DNA of 64,000 nt from Chryseobacterium sp. Bi04. GTDB lineage: Bacteria; Bacteroidota; Bacteroidia; Flavobacteriales; Weeksellaceae. Numbering within the stretch: position 1 is the stretch's first letter; the number at the start of each line of letters is the position of its first letter. Below the pieces are notes generated by a model that was given only the letters and a program-made list of their open reading frames with translations, had not been told where the DNA came from and did not search any database. The stretch spans positions 124,001 to 188,000 of the forward strand of contig NZ_CAKKLP010000006.1 of the NCBI RefSeq assembly GCF_918698085.1, given 5' to 3'. Below, in pieces: positions 44,547-53,318 of this stretch. A program made the translations under genes and the position numbers.

Positions 44547-46337
44547 ATGAAAAAAATCATTTTATTTTCTGTTTTTGCGGGACTTGTAAATGCTCAGGCT
44601 CCTGCAGGATATTACAATTCTGCCAACGGACTGAGCGGTGCTGCTTTGAAAACGGCATTAAGCACCATTATTACCAACGGTCATCAGGATAAAGGCTACA
44701 GCGGATTGTGGACCGGTTATAAAACCACCGATATTGATAAGAATTATGAAAATGACGGGTCTATCCTTGATATTTATTCAGAAAAACCTGTAGGAGCTGA
44801 TCCTTATAACTATACACCGGGTACCAATCAGTGTGGTACTTATTCTACGGAAGGAAATTGCTATAACAGAGAACATATTGTTCCTCAGAGTTTATTTAAC
44901 CAGTCTTCACCTATGGTTTCTGATATTCATTTCATCAGAGCCACTGACGGAAAAGTAAATGGTATGAGAAGCAATTATCCTTTCGGACAGGTGGGAAGCG
45001 CTACTTTTACATCTAAAAACGGATCAAAGCTTGGAAATTCTGCTTCTTCGGGATATTCAGGAACTGTTTTCGAACCGATTGATGAGTTTAAAGGTGATGT
45101 AGCCCGTATGATCTTTTATTTCGTAACCCGTTATCAAAGTAAACTTTCTTCTTTTTCTTCTGGGAATATGCTGGGAAGTTCTGCTTTTCCGGGCTTACAG
45201 ACATGGGAACTTAACGTACTTCTAGCCTGGAACAACCAGGATCCTGTTTCTCAGGCTGAAATCAATAGAAATAATGCATCCTATACTTTTCAGGGGAATA
45301 GAAACCCATTTATTGATAATCCCAGCTATGTAAATCTTATCTGGGGATCTCAGCAGCCAAGCAATGATACCCAGGCTCCCACAACGGCTACAGGTTTAGC
45401 TGTTAGCGGAAAAACAGCTAACAGTATTTCTCTTGGATGGAATGCTTCTACTGATAACGTAGGGGTTTCTTCTTATGCTGTTTATATGAACGGAAGCCTG
45501 AATACTACAGTAAATTCTACTACAGCTACGATTTCAGGTCTCAACCCTTCCACTACCTATACTTTCTATGTGGTAGCTAAGGATGCCGCCGGAAATTCTT
45601 CTGCAAACAGCTCTACTGTTTCAGGAACTACCAACGCCGGATCTACAAATCCATCTACAGGGTGTGTAAACGAAACTTTTGAAACCATCCCTGCCACCAG
45701 TGCCTCTTATACTACAAGAACATGGAGCAACAGCGGAATTTCCTGGACCGCTACTGATGCCAGAACAGACCAAACGATCAACAATAAAGCTATTACCATA
45801 AGAAGCGGTTCTTTAACATCAGGCAGCTCAGGCAATGGTATTGGCTCTTTAACGGTAACTACTCAACTGAAGTTTTCCGGAAGTAATGGAAATCTTGATG
45901 TAAAAGTAAACGGAACTACTGTAGGAACTGTTCCTTATAGCGCAACGGCAACCACTACGACGATTAATAATATTGATGTTTCCGGTAATGTAACGGTAAG
46001 TCTGGTTAACGGTTCTGCAAGTAACAGAATTGCTATTGACGATCTTCAATGGACATGCTATTCTGGAGAAACTGCCAGACAAGCTCAAGCTGCTGCTTTG
46101 GAAACAAAAGCTCAAAATTTTAAAATTTCTCCAAACCCGGTCACTAATCAGGAAATCTTTGTAAGCGGAGATGTACAGCATATCAAAAAAGCTGAGATTT
46201 ATAATGTACAGGGGAAAGTGATGCAAACGGTTAATCAGCCTTTTAAAAATGGAAATTCTATTAAGACCCAAAATCTTGGTCAGGGAATTTATATTTTAAA
46301 ACTGGATAATACAACGATGCAGTTTTTGGTAAAATAA
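44547..46337 (+). CDS. secreted endonuclease I with fibronectin III domain and T9SS sorting domain
   Basis: The 596-residue product has a signal peptide (MKKIILFSVFAGLVNAQ). An endonuclease I/EndA-type beta-beta-alpha-metal nuclease occupies ~20-270 (NCYNREHIVPQSLF with the catalytic-type REH; MVSDIHFIRATDGKVNGMRSNYPFG). A fibronectin type III domain (~278-370: PTTATGLAVSGKTANSISLGWNASTDNVGVSSYAVYMNG) and a beta-sandwich region follow. The T9SS type A sorting domain is at the end (FKISPNPVTNQEIFVSGD, AEIYNVQGKVMQ, LGQGIYILKL). It is exported by the type IX system and degrades extracellular DNA/RNA. A weak -7-like TATTCTTG lies at 44522-44529. Confidence 0.92.
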   Translation: MKKIILFSVFAGLVNAQAPAGYYNSANGLSGAALKTALSTIITNGHQDKGYSGLWTGYKTTDIDKNYENDGSILDIYSEKPVGADPYNYTPGTNQCGTYSTEGNCYNREHIVPQSLFNQSSPMVSDIHFIRATDGKVNGMRSNYPFGQVGSATFTSKNGSKLGNSASSGYSGTVFEPIDEFKGDVARMIFYFVTRYQSKLSSFSSGNMLGSSAFPGLQTWELNVLLAWNNQDPVSQAEINRNNASYTFQGNRNPFIDNPSYVNLIWGSQQPSNDTQAPTTATGLAVSGKTANSISLGWNASTDNVGVSSYAVYMNGSLNTTVNSTTATISGLNPSTTYTFYVVAKDAAGNSSANSSTVSGTTNAGSTNPSTGCVNETFETIPATSASYTTRTWSNSGISWTATDARTDQTINNKAITIRSGSLTSGSSGNGIGSLTVTTQLKFSGSNGNLDVKVNGTTVGTVPYSATATTTTINNIDVSGNVTVSLVNGSASNRIAIDDLQWTCYSGETARQAQAAALETKAQNFKISPNPVTNQEIFVSGDVQHIKKAEIYNVQGKVMQTVNQPFKNGNSIKTQNLGQGIYILKLDNTTMQFLVK

Positions 46338-46359
46338 TCTTAAATTGATAATAATAAGT

Positions 46360-46392
46360 AAGGCTGGTTTCTATTTTCAGAGACCAGCCTTT
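46360..46392 (+). terminator. terminator of the endonuclease gene
   Basis: AAGGCTGGT-TCT pairs with AGA-ACCAGCCTT around an ATTTTC loop (46360-46392), with a T-rich tract following, 22 bp past the stop. Confidence 0.85.
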
Positions 46393-46543
46393 TATTTTAT
46401 ACCTTTCGCATTTGCCAATACAAGGAGTAATTTGTTCTTTAATACCGAATTATTATAACGCAAAGGTTCATTTTTAGGTGCTTAAACTTAAGAAAACTAA
46501 GAGAAACCAGTAAGCTGATCTGACAGAGCAGCTGTGAAAGACA

Positions 46544-46574
46544 CTCTTAACTCTTAACTCTTAACTCTTAACTC
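46544..46574. repeat. heptanucleotide microsatellite CTCTTAA x4
   Basis: Four perfect units of CTCTTAA plus CTC. It covers the last codons and the stop of the minus-strand membrane gene ending at 46554; each 7-bp unit gained or lost would shift the frame at the C-terminus. Confidence 0.85.
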
Positions 46575-46961
46575 ATTCCCTTCCCTTCCATCCTTCTCTT
46601 TAATAATCTTTGACCAATCCGTAAACATTTTGGTAATGGTATTGGCATTGATCATACTGAAAAAGAACATCCCTATCAATACAGTGAGCCAGCAATACGC
46701 TAATTTCACCCCGTTTCTATCCGTGATAAAGAAGAGTATAAATATGGTAAGCGCTCCTATTACAAAGGTAAACATCAGCGTATACAGCAATACATGAATA
46801 CTATACATGTTGAATTTCAGCTTTCTGAATATCCAGCCTATTACAGCAACAGGGATAAATAAAAACAAAGGTAAAAACAGGGCTCCAAATATCGCGACTT
46901 CAGGATATTCTGCCATATGTCTTTCGAGTCCGAAAAAGGTATTAAAACTGAATTCCGTCAT
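46554..46961 (-). CDS. polytopic membrane protein of unknown function (LemA operon)
   Basis: 135 residues with three membrane helices (about 24-42, 55-78 and 86-107) and a charged C-terminus. No recognised family. The start overlaps the lemA stop region by 20 bp, so it is the third gene of the GIDE-LemA operon. Its last codons (NELRVKS-stop) lie inside the CTCTTAA microsatellite, so the natural C-terminus is probably variable. Confidence 0.65.
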   Translation of the reverse strand: MTEFSFNTFFGLERHMAEYPEVAIFGALFLPLFLFIPVAVIGWIFRKLKFNMYSIHVLLYTLMFTFVIGALTIFILFFITDRNGVKLAYCWLTVLIGMFFFSMINANTITKMFTDWSKIIKEKDGREGNELRVKS

Positions 46962-47502
46962 ATTGTTTTTCGGCGTTTGTTACTTCCAGTAAAGTCTTGT
47001 CTTTATAGCCCAGCATTTTTGCCAGTATTACATTGGGAAATTCATGAATTCCTATATTGTAGAGGTTAATGCTGTCGTTAAAAAATTCTCTTCTGTCTGC
47101 TATTTTGTTTTCAAGTTCAGAAATTCTTTTCTGCAGTTCCAGGAAGTTGTTGTTGGAAGCAAGCTCCGGGTAGTTTTCAGAAACGGCAAAGAATGAAGAT
47201 AAAGCCTTTGAAGTCTCATTGGCCAGTTCGGTTTTTTTATCAGCATCTGTTGTACTGTTATAAAAGGTTCTCAATTCTGTAAGACGTGCAAGCAGCTTTT
47301 CTTCATAGCTCATAAAATGTTTGGCTACGTTCACCAGGTTAGGAATTTCATCTGCCCTTTGTTTCAAAACCACATCAATATTTCCGTAGGCTTTTTCTAC
47401 ATTGAATTTAAGCATCACCAGCTTATTATACAAATTGATTAAGAAGCTTATAACGGCAACGCCCAGCAGGATCAGTAATATAATTGCAACAGTTTGGTTC
47501 AT
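46942..47502 (-). CDS. lemA: LemA family membrane protein
   Basis: 186 residues. An N-terminal helix (VAIILLILLGVAVISFLINLYNKLV) and a LemA core helical bundle (YGNIDVVLKQRADEIPNLVNVAKHFMSYEEKLLARLTELR; YPELASNNNFLELQKRISELENKIADRREFFNDSINLYNIGIHEFPNVILAKMLGY) match the family closely. LemA proteins have one N-terminal membrane anchor and a coiled-coil domain; the function is unsettled. The ATG overlaps the stop of the GIDE gene (TAATG). Confidence 0.9.
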   Translation of the reverse strand: MNQTVAIILLILLGVAVISFLINLYNKLVMLKFNVEKAYGNIDVVLKQRADEIPNLVNVAKHFMSYEEKLLARLTELRTFYNSTTDADKKTELANETSKALSSFFAVSENYPELASNNNFLELQKRISELENKIADRREFFNDSINLYNIGIHEFPNVILAKMLGYKDKTLLEVTNAEKQYDGIQF

Positions 47503-48284
47503 TATTGTGTAAATATAAATATGATTATTAAAAGGATAACAGAGCAGGTAAACAGGAATGACCTCAACAATGGCTGATATTTATTCCATACGGTAATTCC
47601 TGATGCAGAGGTAATTCCCAGCACTTTATAACGATCGTCTTTTCTGATGAATGGCAGTCCGTTTTTAACATCAGCATAGCCCACCAGCAGCATTTTTTGA
47701 CCGTCTTTCAGAAGGGTTTCTTTGTACCTTTTGCTATTGTTGCTGCTCACATTTGTTTCTCCGAGAAGGATCAGCTCTATTCCTTCGGGTTCTACCTCAA
47801 TGATTCCTGTTTCATCTTTTATCTGGAAAGGATTACACTGGGTTTCTCTATGTATTGTTCTGTAAGATTCTTTACCGTCAGAATCTTTATCAATATCTTC
47901 AATGGTATAATAATATCCGATACAGGCTTCATTATCCACCGGAGAAAGCAGCGGATTCTTCATCACCAATGTTCCTTCCACTTCCACGAGTCCTTTAGCT
48001 AAGGATTTTATTTTTGAGGTTGGAAGTGATGCCTGCAACCGTAAAAAACGTTTAGCAGAAGTAGGCTTCATTAAGGTAATAAAAATGAAAACAAAAAATA
48101 CTAATGGAAAAATAAACAGTGCCTTTTCTGCATACGCATCATAATTACTGGATATTTCATACAGATATTTATGCAGTGGCATTTTCTCTTTAAAGATAGT
48201 CCACAGAATAAAATAGAGAAAACAAAATCCTATTATTCCCAGAACAATGTATCCCGTGTATGACGTTTTCTTGTCGTTCTTCAT
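47502..48284 (-). CDS. GIDE-domain membrane protein (E3-ligase-like, no RING)
   Basis: The 260-residue protein has two N-terminal helices (~9-31 and 56-73), a soluble domain with the GIDE pattern (GLVEVEGTLVMKNPLLSPVDNEACIGYYYTIED, RETQCNPFQIKDETGIIEVEPEGIELIL, GLPFIRKDDRYKVLGITSASGITVW) and a C-terminal helix (FLFTCSVILLIIIFIF). Eukaryotic MUL1/GIDE has the same domain plus a RING finger, which is absent here, so the ubiquitin-ligase label is not applicable. GIDE proteins commonly accompany LemA, as here. ATG 48284 is preferred because an upstream start (48320) would lie inside a terminator hairpin. Confidence 0.75.
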   Translation of the reverse strand: MKNDKKTSYTGYIVLGIIGFCFLYFILWTIFKEKMPLHKYLYEISSNYDAYAEKALFIFPLVFFVFIFITLMKPTSAKRFLRLQASLPTSKIKSLAKGLVEVEGTLVMKNPLLSPVDNEACIGYYYTIEDIDKDSDGKESYRTIHRETQCNPFQIKDETGIIEVEPEGIELILLGETNVSSNNSKRYKETLLKDGQKMLLVGYADVKNGLPFIRKDDRYKVLGITSASGITVWNKYQPLLRSFLFTCSVILLIIIFIFTQ

Positions 48285-48302
48285 AGATGATATGGATATT
48301 GA

Positions 48303-48339
48303 AAGGCCGGCAATATTCATCAGGAATAGGGTCGGCCTT
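48303..48339 (-). terminator. hairpin at the end of the T6SS cargo operon
   Basis: AAGGCCG (48303-48309) pairs with CGGCCTT (48333-48339) across a 23-nt loop, 25 bp past the stop at 48364. The minus strand after it is only weakly T-rich. A TACTTTTG -7 match (48347-48340) abuts it and could start the GIDE-LemA transcript, so the hairpin might instead be in that leader. Confidence 0.5.
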
Positions 48340-48363
48340 CAAAAGTACATTTTATTTGCAAGA

Positions 48364-49134
48364 TTATATGATCTCAAATTCGTTTTTTCCCTGCGGTATA
48401 TAGAAGGTAATATCAAGCATCAGTTCTTCCTGTGTTTTAGAATCTATTAAATATAATGCCGCATCGCCATTGGGCCTTTTTAAAACGGCGGCTCTACTGT
48501 CTGCATACAGCATCATAACAGCATCATCAGGTATTGGCTGAACTTTCATACCGCCCATGAACTCATTAAGTAATTCTTTGAATCTTCCTTCAGATTCCCG
48601 GGGAGATAGATACATCGACTGGGCCATGTTCCCTTCTCTTCTCAGAATGAGCTTCTTATACTCATCATATTTGGCATTCTCAATCAGCCTGATGATTTTA
48701 TGATAGGCCATATCCAGTTTTTCCCGGCAGTCTTTAACATCTTTAAGGTTCATTCCGTCCTGCCAGGCAGTAAGCTTATAAGGAACGTCGGCATCAAAGG
48801 AGCTTTCATACCTGATCACAGGTAATTTTTTATCTTCTACAGGCTTTGACTGATAGTCACCAAACTGTTTATCAAATACAAAATTATTGGTGACATCAAA
48901 AAGCTTGATATTGAATTTCAGTTCAGCCTGTTTATCAATTTCGGTTTGCCCCGCCACCGGTAAAATGGAAGCTGTGATCGTCTGTTTTCCTTTTTCCAGT
49001 ATGGCATAGTTGACAGGAATCATAGTAGATACCTGATTGGTAGCATTCATATGGATAACAGGATAATCATTGATCCTGATCTCAAACATACATGCTGATG
49101 CACTGAAGTCAATTACATAATAAGGCTGCTGCAT
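48364..49134 (-). CDS. soluble protein of unknown function at the end of the T6SS cargo operon
   Basis: 256 residues without signal peptide or membrane helix. Residues ~1-75 look like a beta-sandwich (FEIRINDYPVIHMNATNQVSTMIPVNYAILEKGKQTITASILPVAG). The second half is helical then beta (DMAYHKIIRLIENAKYDEYKKLILRREGNMAQSMYLS; ...AALYLIDSKTQEELMLDITFYIP). I do not recognise it. It is 63 bp after the second lipoprotein gene, so it belongs by position to the effector module; a cytoplasmic immunity or chaperone role is possible but speculative. Confidence 0.6.
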   Translation of the reverse strand: MQQPYYVIDFSASACMFEIRINDYPVIHMNATNQVSTMIPVNYAILEKGKQTITASILPVAGQTEIDKQAELKFNIKLFDVTNNFVFDKQFGDYQSKPVEDKKLPVIRYESSFDADVPYKLTAWQDGMNLKDVKDCREKLDMAYHKIIRLIENAKYDEYKKLILRREGNMAQSMYLSPRESEGRFKELLNEFMGGMKVQPIPDDAVMMLYADSRAAVLKRPNGDAALYLIDSKTQEELMLDITFYIPQGKNEFEII

Positions 49135-49197
49135 GGGAAATATATACTATTTTTTACTGGTTTTATTGTATTGAAATTACGATATCCTCTGTTCATA

Positions 49198-49917
49198 TCA
49201 ATTGAGAGAAATTTTATCGAGATCCTGATATCCTGATCCTTTCAGCAGATCTTTCCATTCTTTATTTTTAAACACAAATAAGTTACATCTGTATTCATCA
49301 GGTTTATTATCTATTTTGGTTTCACAGTAATAATAGATCATTCCTTTATTTTTCCATATGGCCACTTCCTGTCTGAGTTTATTTTGAGTCTGTATGATCT
49401 CATTGTCTTTGACTTCTGATTCAAAACTTTCATGTACTGTAGTAAAAACAGGTTTCTGAAGGGTTTTGTTTAAGTTTTCAAAAAGGGCTTTTTTTTCAGG
49501 TTCGGTATAAATATCCAGCTGATACATTCCCAGCTCGTCATCCTTTTCATTAGCGAGAGGTCCAATTTCCTGGTCTACTTTTCCAAAGTGTAAAAGGACT
49601 TTATTGGTATTTTTATTATTTTTCCCATCTAAACTGATCCCGTTAAAATGTAATAATGCTTCAGAAGAAAAAGCTAATCTCTCATTTCCAATCAGCGTCA
49701 CCTCATCGGTTTGTACGGTATCTTTAGCGGTCATCCCACCTGATTTTAAAATATCATTGATATTTTGTCCCATCGTAAGAGCAGCAAGATTGAAAGGTCC
49801 CGTTTGAGTATCATTCCGGGCTTCAATTTGAGCTTCACTGCTTTTCTTGTCCTGTTGGTTACATGATGTAAATCCCATACAGATTATTGGTATTAATGCG
49901 TATTTTAAATTTTTCAT
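49198..49917 (-). CDS. lipoprotein in the DUF4280/OmpA effector module (putative immunity)
   Basis: The 239-residue product has a lipobox FTSCN (Cys ~19) after MKNLKYALIPIICMG. The mature domain has no recognised signature (NISL...KNKEWKDLLKGSG at the end). The ATG at 49917 is one base from the preceding stop; an upstream ATG (49929) would overlap that gene by 11 bp. Lipid-anchored periplasmic proteins directly downstream of a candidate antibacterial effector often neutralise it, so this is a candidate immunity protein. Confidence 0.6.
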   Translation of the reverse strand: MKNLKYALIPIICMGFTSCNQQDKKSSEAQIEARNDTQTGPFNLAALTMGQNINDILKSGGMTAKDTVQTDEVTLIGNERLAFSSEALLHFNGISLDGKNNKNTNKVLLHFGKVDQEIGPLANEKDDELGMYQLDIYTEPEKKALFENLNKTLQKPVFTTVHESFESEVKDNEIIQTQNKLRQEVAIWKNKGMIYYYCETKIDNKPDEYRCNLFVFKNKEWKDLLKGSGYQDLDKISLN

Positions 49918-49918
49918 A

Positions 49919-50524
49919 TTATTGTTCATGTCTGGTTATAAAGCTCTGCAATACAGTCTCTCTGTCTTTCATATTTCCGTAATGTGATCCTTTTTTTATA
50001 AAATACAGGTTGGTTTCAAGACCTTTTATTTCTTTCTGATCAACATTAATTTTCTTTTTCACCTGCTCCATCATAATATCAAAACCATCTTTAGTGCCCT
50101 GCCAGTAATATCCTGAATATGGCCATCTGTCGGTAGCTTCAATAATTATTTTAGGCTCACCATACTTTTTCTTTAATGCAGCTGACAACGCCTCACTTTC
50201 TTTAAAGTTTTTGGTCATTATATAGTATCCTGCCAGTATATTATGTTCCTGATTTTCCACTAAAAATCCAATCTCACTTTTTATGTACTTTCTTTCTTTA
50301 GGGTAATCCTGCAAAAAACTGATATCTCCATACTGATATTGGTCTACTTTGTAAGTATTGTAATAGAGGAAGCCAGTAGTCTGTTCAAGGTCAACTTGCT
50401 TTGTGGTGTTTTTTATCACTATTTCATTGGCCGCTCCCAATTCTAAAGCTGTCAGATCTGTTTTTGACTGTGAGCTGCAAAAATTAAACAGCATAAGCAC
50501 TCCTGTTACTATTATTTTTTTCAT
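49919..50524 (-). CDS. lipoprotein following the OmpA-domain protein (putative immunity)
   Basis: The 201-residue product has a lipobox FNFCS (Cys ~16) and a mature domain with mixed alpha/beta character (AALKKKYGEPKIIIEATDRWPYSGYYWQGTKDGFDIMMEQVKKK). No family recognised. Its ATG lies one base after the stop of the 930-residue gene, the tightest coupling in the island, which makes it the best immunity candidate for that protein. Confidence 0.65.
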   Translation of the reverse strand: MKKIIVTGVLMLFNFCSSQSKTDLTALELGAANEIVIKNTTKQVDLEQTTGFLYYNTYKVDQYQYGDISFLQDYPKERKYIKSEIGFLVENQEHNILAGYYIMTKNFKESEALSAALKKKYGEPKIIIEATDRWPYSGYYWQGTKDGFDIMMEQVKKKINVDQKEIKGLETNLYFIKKGSHYGNMKDRETVLQSFITRHEQ

Positions 50525-50525
50525 A

Positions 50526-53318
50526 TTATCCCTGCTGAATGAACGGTATCGTTGGAGAGAATCCGGTATATTTCTCCAGCTTTTCTATAATATCGAATTC
50601 CGGAAGGATTTCGTATGTTTTATCAAAATCTGCAAGGTCCATTTTTCTGTCTCCTTTTAAAATTCCTTTTTTAATATATAAGCCAACACTTGCCTTCACA
50701 ACTACAGTAGCGACCAGGCCATCAAATTTCAGATCCGGTTTGTAGTACAGCGTTTTCTGGGTGCTGCTCTTCTGATCATAAATAAGATTATGCCCAAAAG
50801 TAGCAGTTGCTTTACCGGTTGCTTTTATTTTCCCTTCGGCATAAGCTTCCGCCACAATGATTACAAATTTTGCTTTTACTTCAATACCGGCATCCAATTC
50901 AATACCAATCTGGGTTTCCAGTTTTCCATTTCCACTACTTTCATCTGAATTGGTATTAAAATGGATCTTTGATTCTCCGGAAATATTTCCAAATACCTTC
51001 AGGTCAATATACATATTCAAAGATATCGGATGGTCTTCATCAGCCAGCCAGGCTCTCACCTCATCAAGGATCACTTTAGCGGCAACGTTGGCTGTTCCGC
51101 CACTTACCACTCCTACTCCGGCCTGAATCAGCATATCAAGGAGGTCTATAGTGATTTCTATCCCTACAATTGGAGAAGCTTTGAAATAAAACTCCAGATC
51201 TGTTCCAATAGTGGAAAGGGATTTTTTATTTTTCTTGCCTCTTTCCAGCATCCATTCTGCTCCCAGGCAGAAATTGGGTGGCTTCATTTCTATTGTTAAT
51301 GGCATTTTACTGGTAAAACTTTTTTTTCTGATTTTACCTTTGGTTTGGTCTGTCACTCCTTTTGAAAATTCTTTCAGGGAGCTAAAGACTTTATACATCC
51401 ATTTTATTTTATCTTCAAATTTTAAGGTGGCATCAGCATGACCGTTATATTTATCAGCGGCTGTTCTGTCCCAGTTGGCTTCCATTGTCACCCCAAAATC
51501 TACTTCGGTCTGTTTCCATCTTTTTTCTGCTCCTATTTTTCCGGCTTTTTCCTGCATTTCCTTATGTCTTGCAGCAGAAAGGTTTTGCCATTTAACGCTT
51601 AGATCATTACTCAGATTCAGGAAAAAATGGAAATCCCATTTGATATCGGGATAGGCTTTTATTAAAACCGTAGTTCGCTTTTTATTGCTATAAAATCTGC
51701 AGCTGTGGGCATACATCTGTATTTTATTCGGAGTGGTTGCTTCCGGCCAGATATACTGCAGCGGAAGGGCATTTGCTCTGGATAAATCTGAATATACCGG
51801 ATAATCGAATGTGGGTGGGGCAAATTTTTTCTCCTTATCTCCGGCATCAATAGCCTGGCCTACATCCAGTAATCTGATCTCTTTGGTATGAAGGTCATTA
51901 TTCCTGAAACAGGCTTTCGTATCAAATGCTGATACATCTATCGTTATATTCCTTTTGGTGGACGAAGAAGGGGCAATGGTATGATAAATAATGGTATTTG
52001 CATCGTGCGGATAATAATCAAAATAGATATCTACTCTTCGGTTATTTTTATATTCTTTTTCGTCCTTATATTTTACGTTGTCCTTACCGTTCTTATCATC
52101 TGTAGCATGTACTTCTCCTTTTCCCAGGGATTTTATTCTTTTGCTGTCCAATCCTCCGTCAGTAAAAAATTTCTTTACAATATCTGATCTTTTCTGAGAA
52201 AGGCTTTGATTGTACTGCATCTTACCAATCACACAGGCATATCCATCTACGGTTATTGTAGAATGTTGATGCTCCAGTAAGAAACGAAGAATATTATTCA
52301 GTTTCTTTTCTCCGTCACCTTCAATGACTGCAGAATTGAATTCATAAAAAATGGTGGCATGTATGGTTTCCCTTTCTGCAATATTCTTAACACCAACTCC
52401 TTTATTAAAAAGTGTGATTGGCTTTTTAACTTCTTTGTCTTTTTCAAAAACGATGTCACTGATCTGTATCGTCTCAAATTTGCAGGGTTCATATCTTGCC
52501 AGGTTTTTATCCGGCGCATAGATCTTGGTAGGAACAACATTCTGAGGCGGTTGGGGAGCTGCAGCTACCAGCTCGTTTTTCATCCTTAAAAACCTTGCGT
52601 GGATGTCATCATTATTATCGTCTACAATATATTTTCCGGTCTTTGGATCTTTAACCTTTACGTACAGCTCTTCCACATCTTTTATATCCTTGATGACTCC
52701 TTTCCATTGTGATGTATTCTGAACTTTAACATTAATCTCCCCATCGTTGACTTCCACATCCGCCCATCTTCTCATCATAGGATCATCTTTTGCCCCTCTT
52801 CCTGTTCTGATTCTTCTGTAGATCTCAACGATAAGGTCTTTTCTTCCATTCAGTCCTTCTGTTCCCAGGTAAAGATGAATAATATGCCCATAGCTGAAGT
52901 AAAAGGTCTGTCTGACATCTTTTCCCCCTTCCTTAGTACTCCATCTGGAGTCTACAATCCTTGGGGGGCAATGTCCAAAGATATATTTCCCTACTTTATT
53001 TACTTTATCCGGTTTTCCGCCCAGGCTTGCTTCTATATAATAAGAAAGAATCCCACATTCTTTTTTGGTGAATGTATAGCTGTATACATAGCCAGCGGGT
53101 CTTCTAAGCTGATTAATCACTTTTTGGCGTGCACTGTCTTGCCGGATCCAGATTACTTCCTTTTTTTTGTCTGCCTCAGGGGTACCGGGAAACCATTCTG
53201 AAACCTGAAACCAGATAGGTTTTCCGGGCTCAACTCCAATAAAGTCGCCCTGGGTGGCTACCACTTTTGTATTGTCTTCAGCTGTAGCTATATTTATTTT
53301 CTTTATTCCTTTTGCCAT
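50526..53318 (-). CDS. 930-residue OmpA-domain protein without signal peptide, candidate T6SS effector
   Basis: The N-terminal ~270 residues are beta-rich and unrecognised. Residues ~320-433 form an OmpA-like peptidoglycan-binding domain (TIFYEFNSAVIEGDG, NQSLSQKRSDIVKKFF, NNRRVDIYF). The Asp that usually contacts diaminopimelate in GHTDxxG is replaced: the motif here is GYACVIG (359-365), while the NxxLSxxR part is kept. The C-terminal ~350 residues contain Ala/Gly/Val-rich amphipathic stretches (LDMLIQAGVGVVSGGTANVAA; FVIIVAEAYAEGKIKATGKATATFG) that could insert into membranes. There is no signal peptide, so the Sec route is unlikely. The 16-bp overlap with the PAAR-like gene upstream supports delivery on that tip. 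Effector identity is inference. Confidence 0.72.
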   Translation of the reverse strand: MAKGIKKINIATAEDNTKVVATQGDFIGVEPGKPIWFQVSEWFPGTPEADKKKEVIWIRQDSARQKVINQLRRPAGYVYSYTFTKKECGILSYYIEASLGGKPDKVNKVGKYIFGHCPPRIVDSRWSTKEGGKDVRQTFYFSYGHIIHLYLGTEGLNGRKDLIVEIYRRIRTGRGAKDDPMMRRWADVEVNDGEINVKVQNTSQWKGVIKDIKDVEELYVKVKDPKTGKYIVDDNNDDIHARFLRMKNELVAAAPQPPQNVVPTKIYAPDKNLARYEPCKFETIQISDIVFEKDKEVKKPITLFNKGVGVKNIAERETIHATIFYEFNSAVIEGDGEKKLNNILRFLLEHQHSTITVDGYACVIGKMQYNQSLSQKRSDIVKKFFTDGGLDSKRIKSLGKGEVHATDDKNGKDNVKYKDEKEYKNNRRVDIYFDYYPHDANTIIYHTIAPSSSTKRNITIDVSAFDTKACFRNNDLHTKEIRLLDVGQAIDAGDKEKKFAPPTFDYPVYSDLSRANALPLQYIWPEATTPNKIQMYAHSCRFYSNKKRTTVLIKAYPDIKWDFHFFLNLSNDLSVKWQNLSAARHKEMQEKAGKIGAEKRWKQTEVDFGVTMEANWDRTAADKYNGHADATLKFEDKIKWMYKVFSSLKEFSKGVTDQTKGKIRKKSFTSKMPLTIEMKPPNFCLGAEWMLERGKKNKKSLSTIGTDLEFYFKASPIVGIEITIDLLDMLIQAGVGVVSGGTANVAAKVILDEVRAWLADEDHPISLNMYIDLKVFGNISGESKIHFNTNSDESSGNGKLETQIGIELDAGIEVKAKFVIIVAEAYAEGKIKATGKATATFGHNLIYDQKSSTQKTLYYKPDLKFDGLVATVVVKASVGLYIKKGILKGDRKMDLADFDKTYEILPEFDIIEKLEKYTGFSPTIPFIQQG

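Noticed and set aside
47502-48284. Ubiquitin E3 ligase activity of the GIDE protein
   Set aside because: No RING finger is present; only the GIDE domain and membrane helices are seen.
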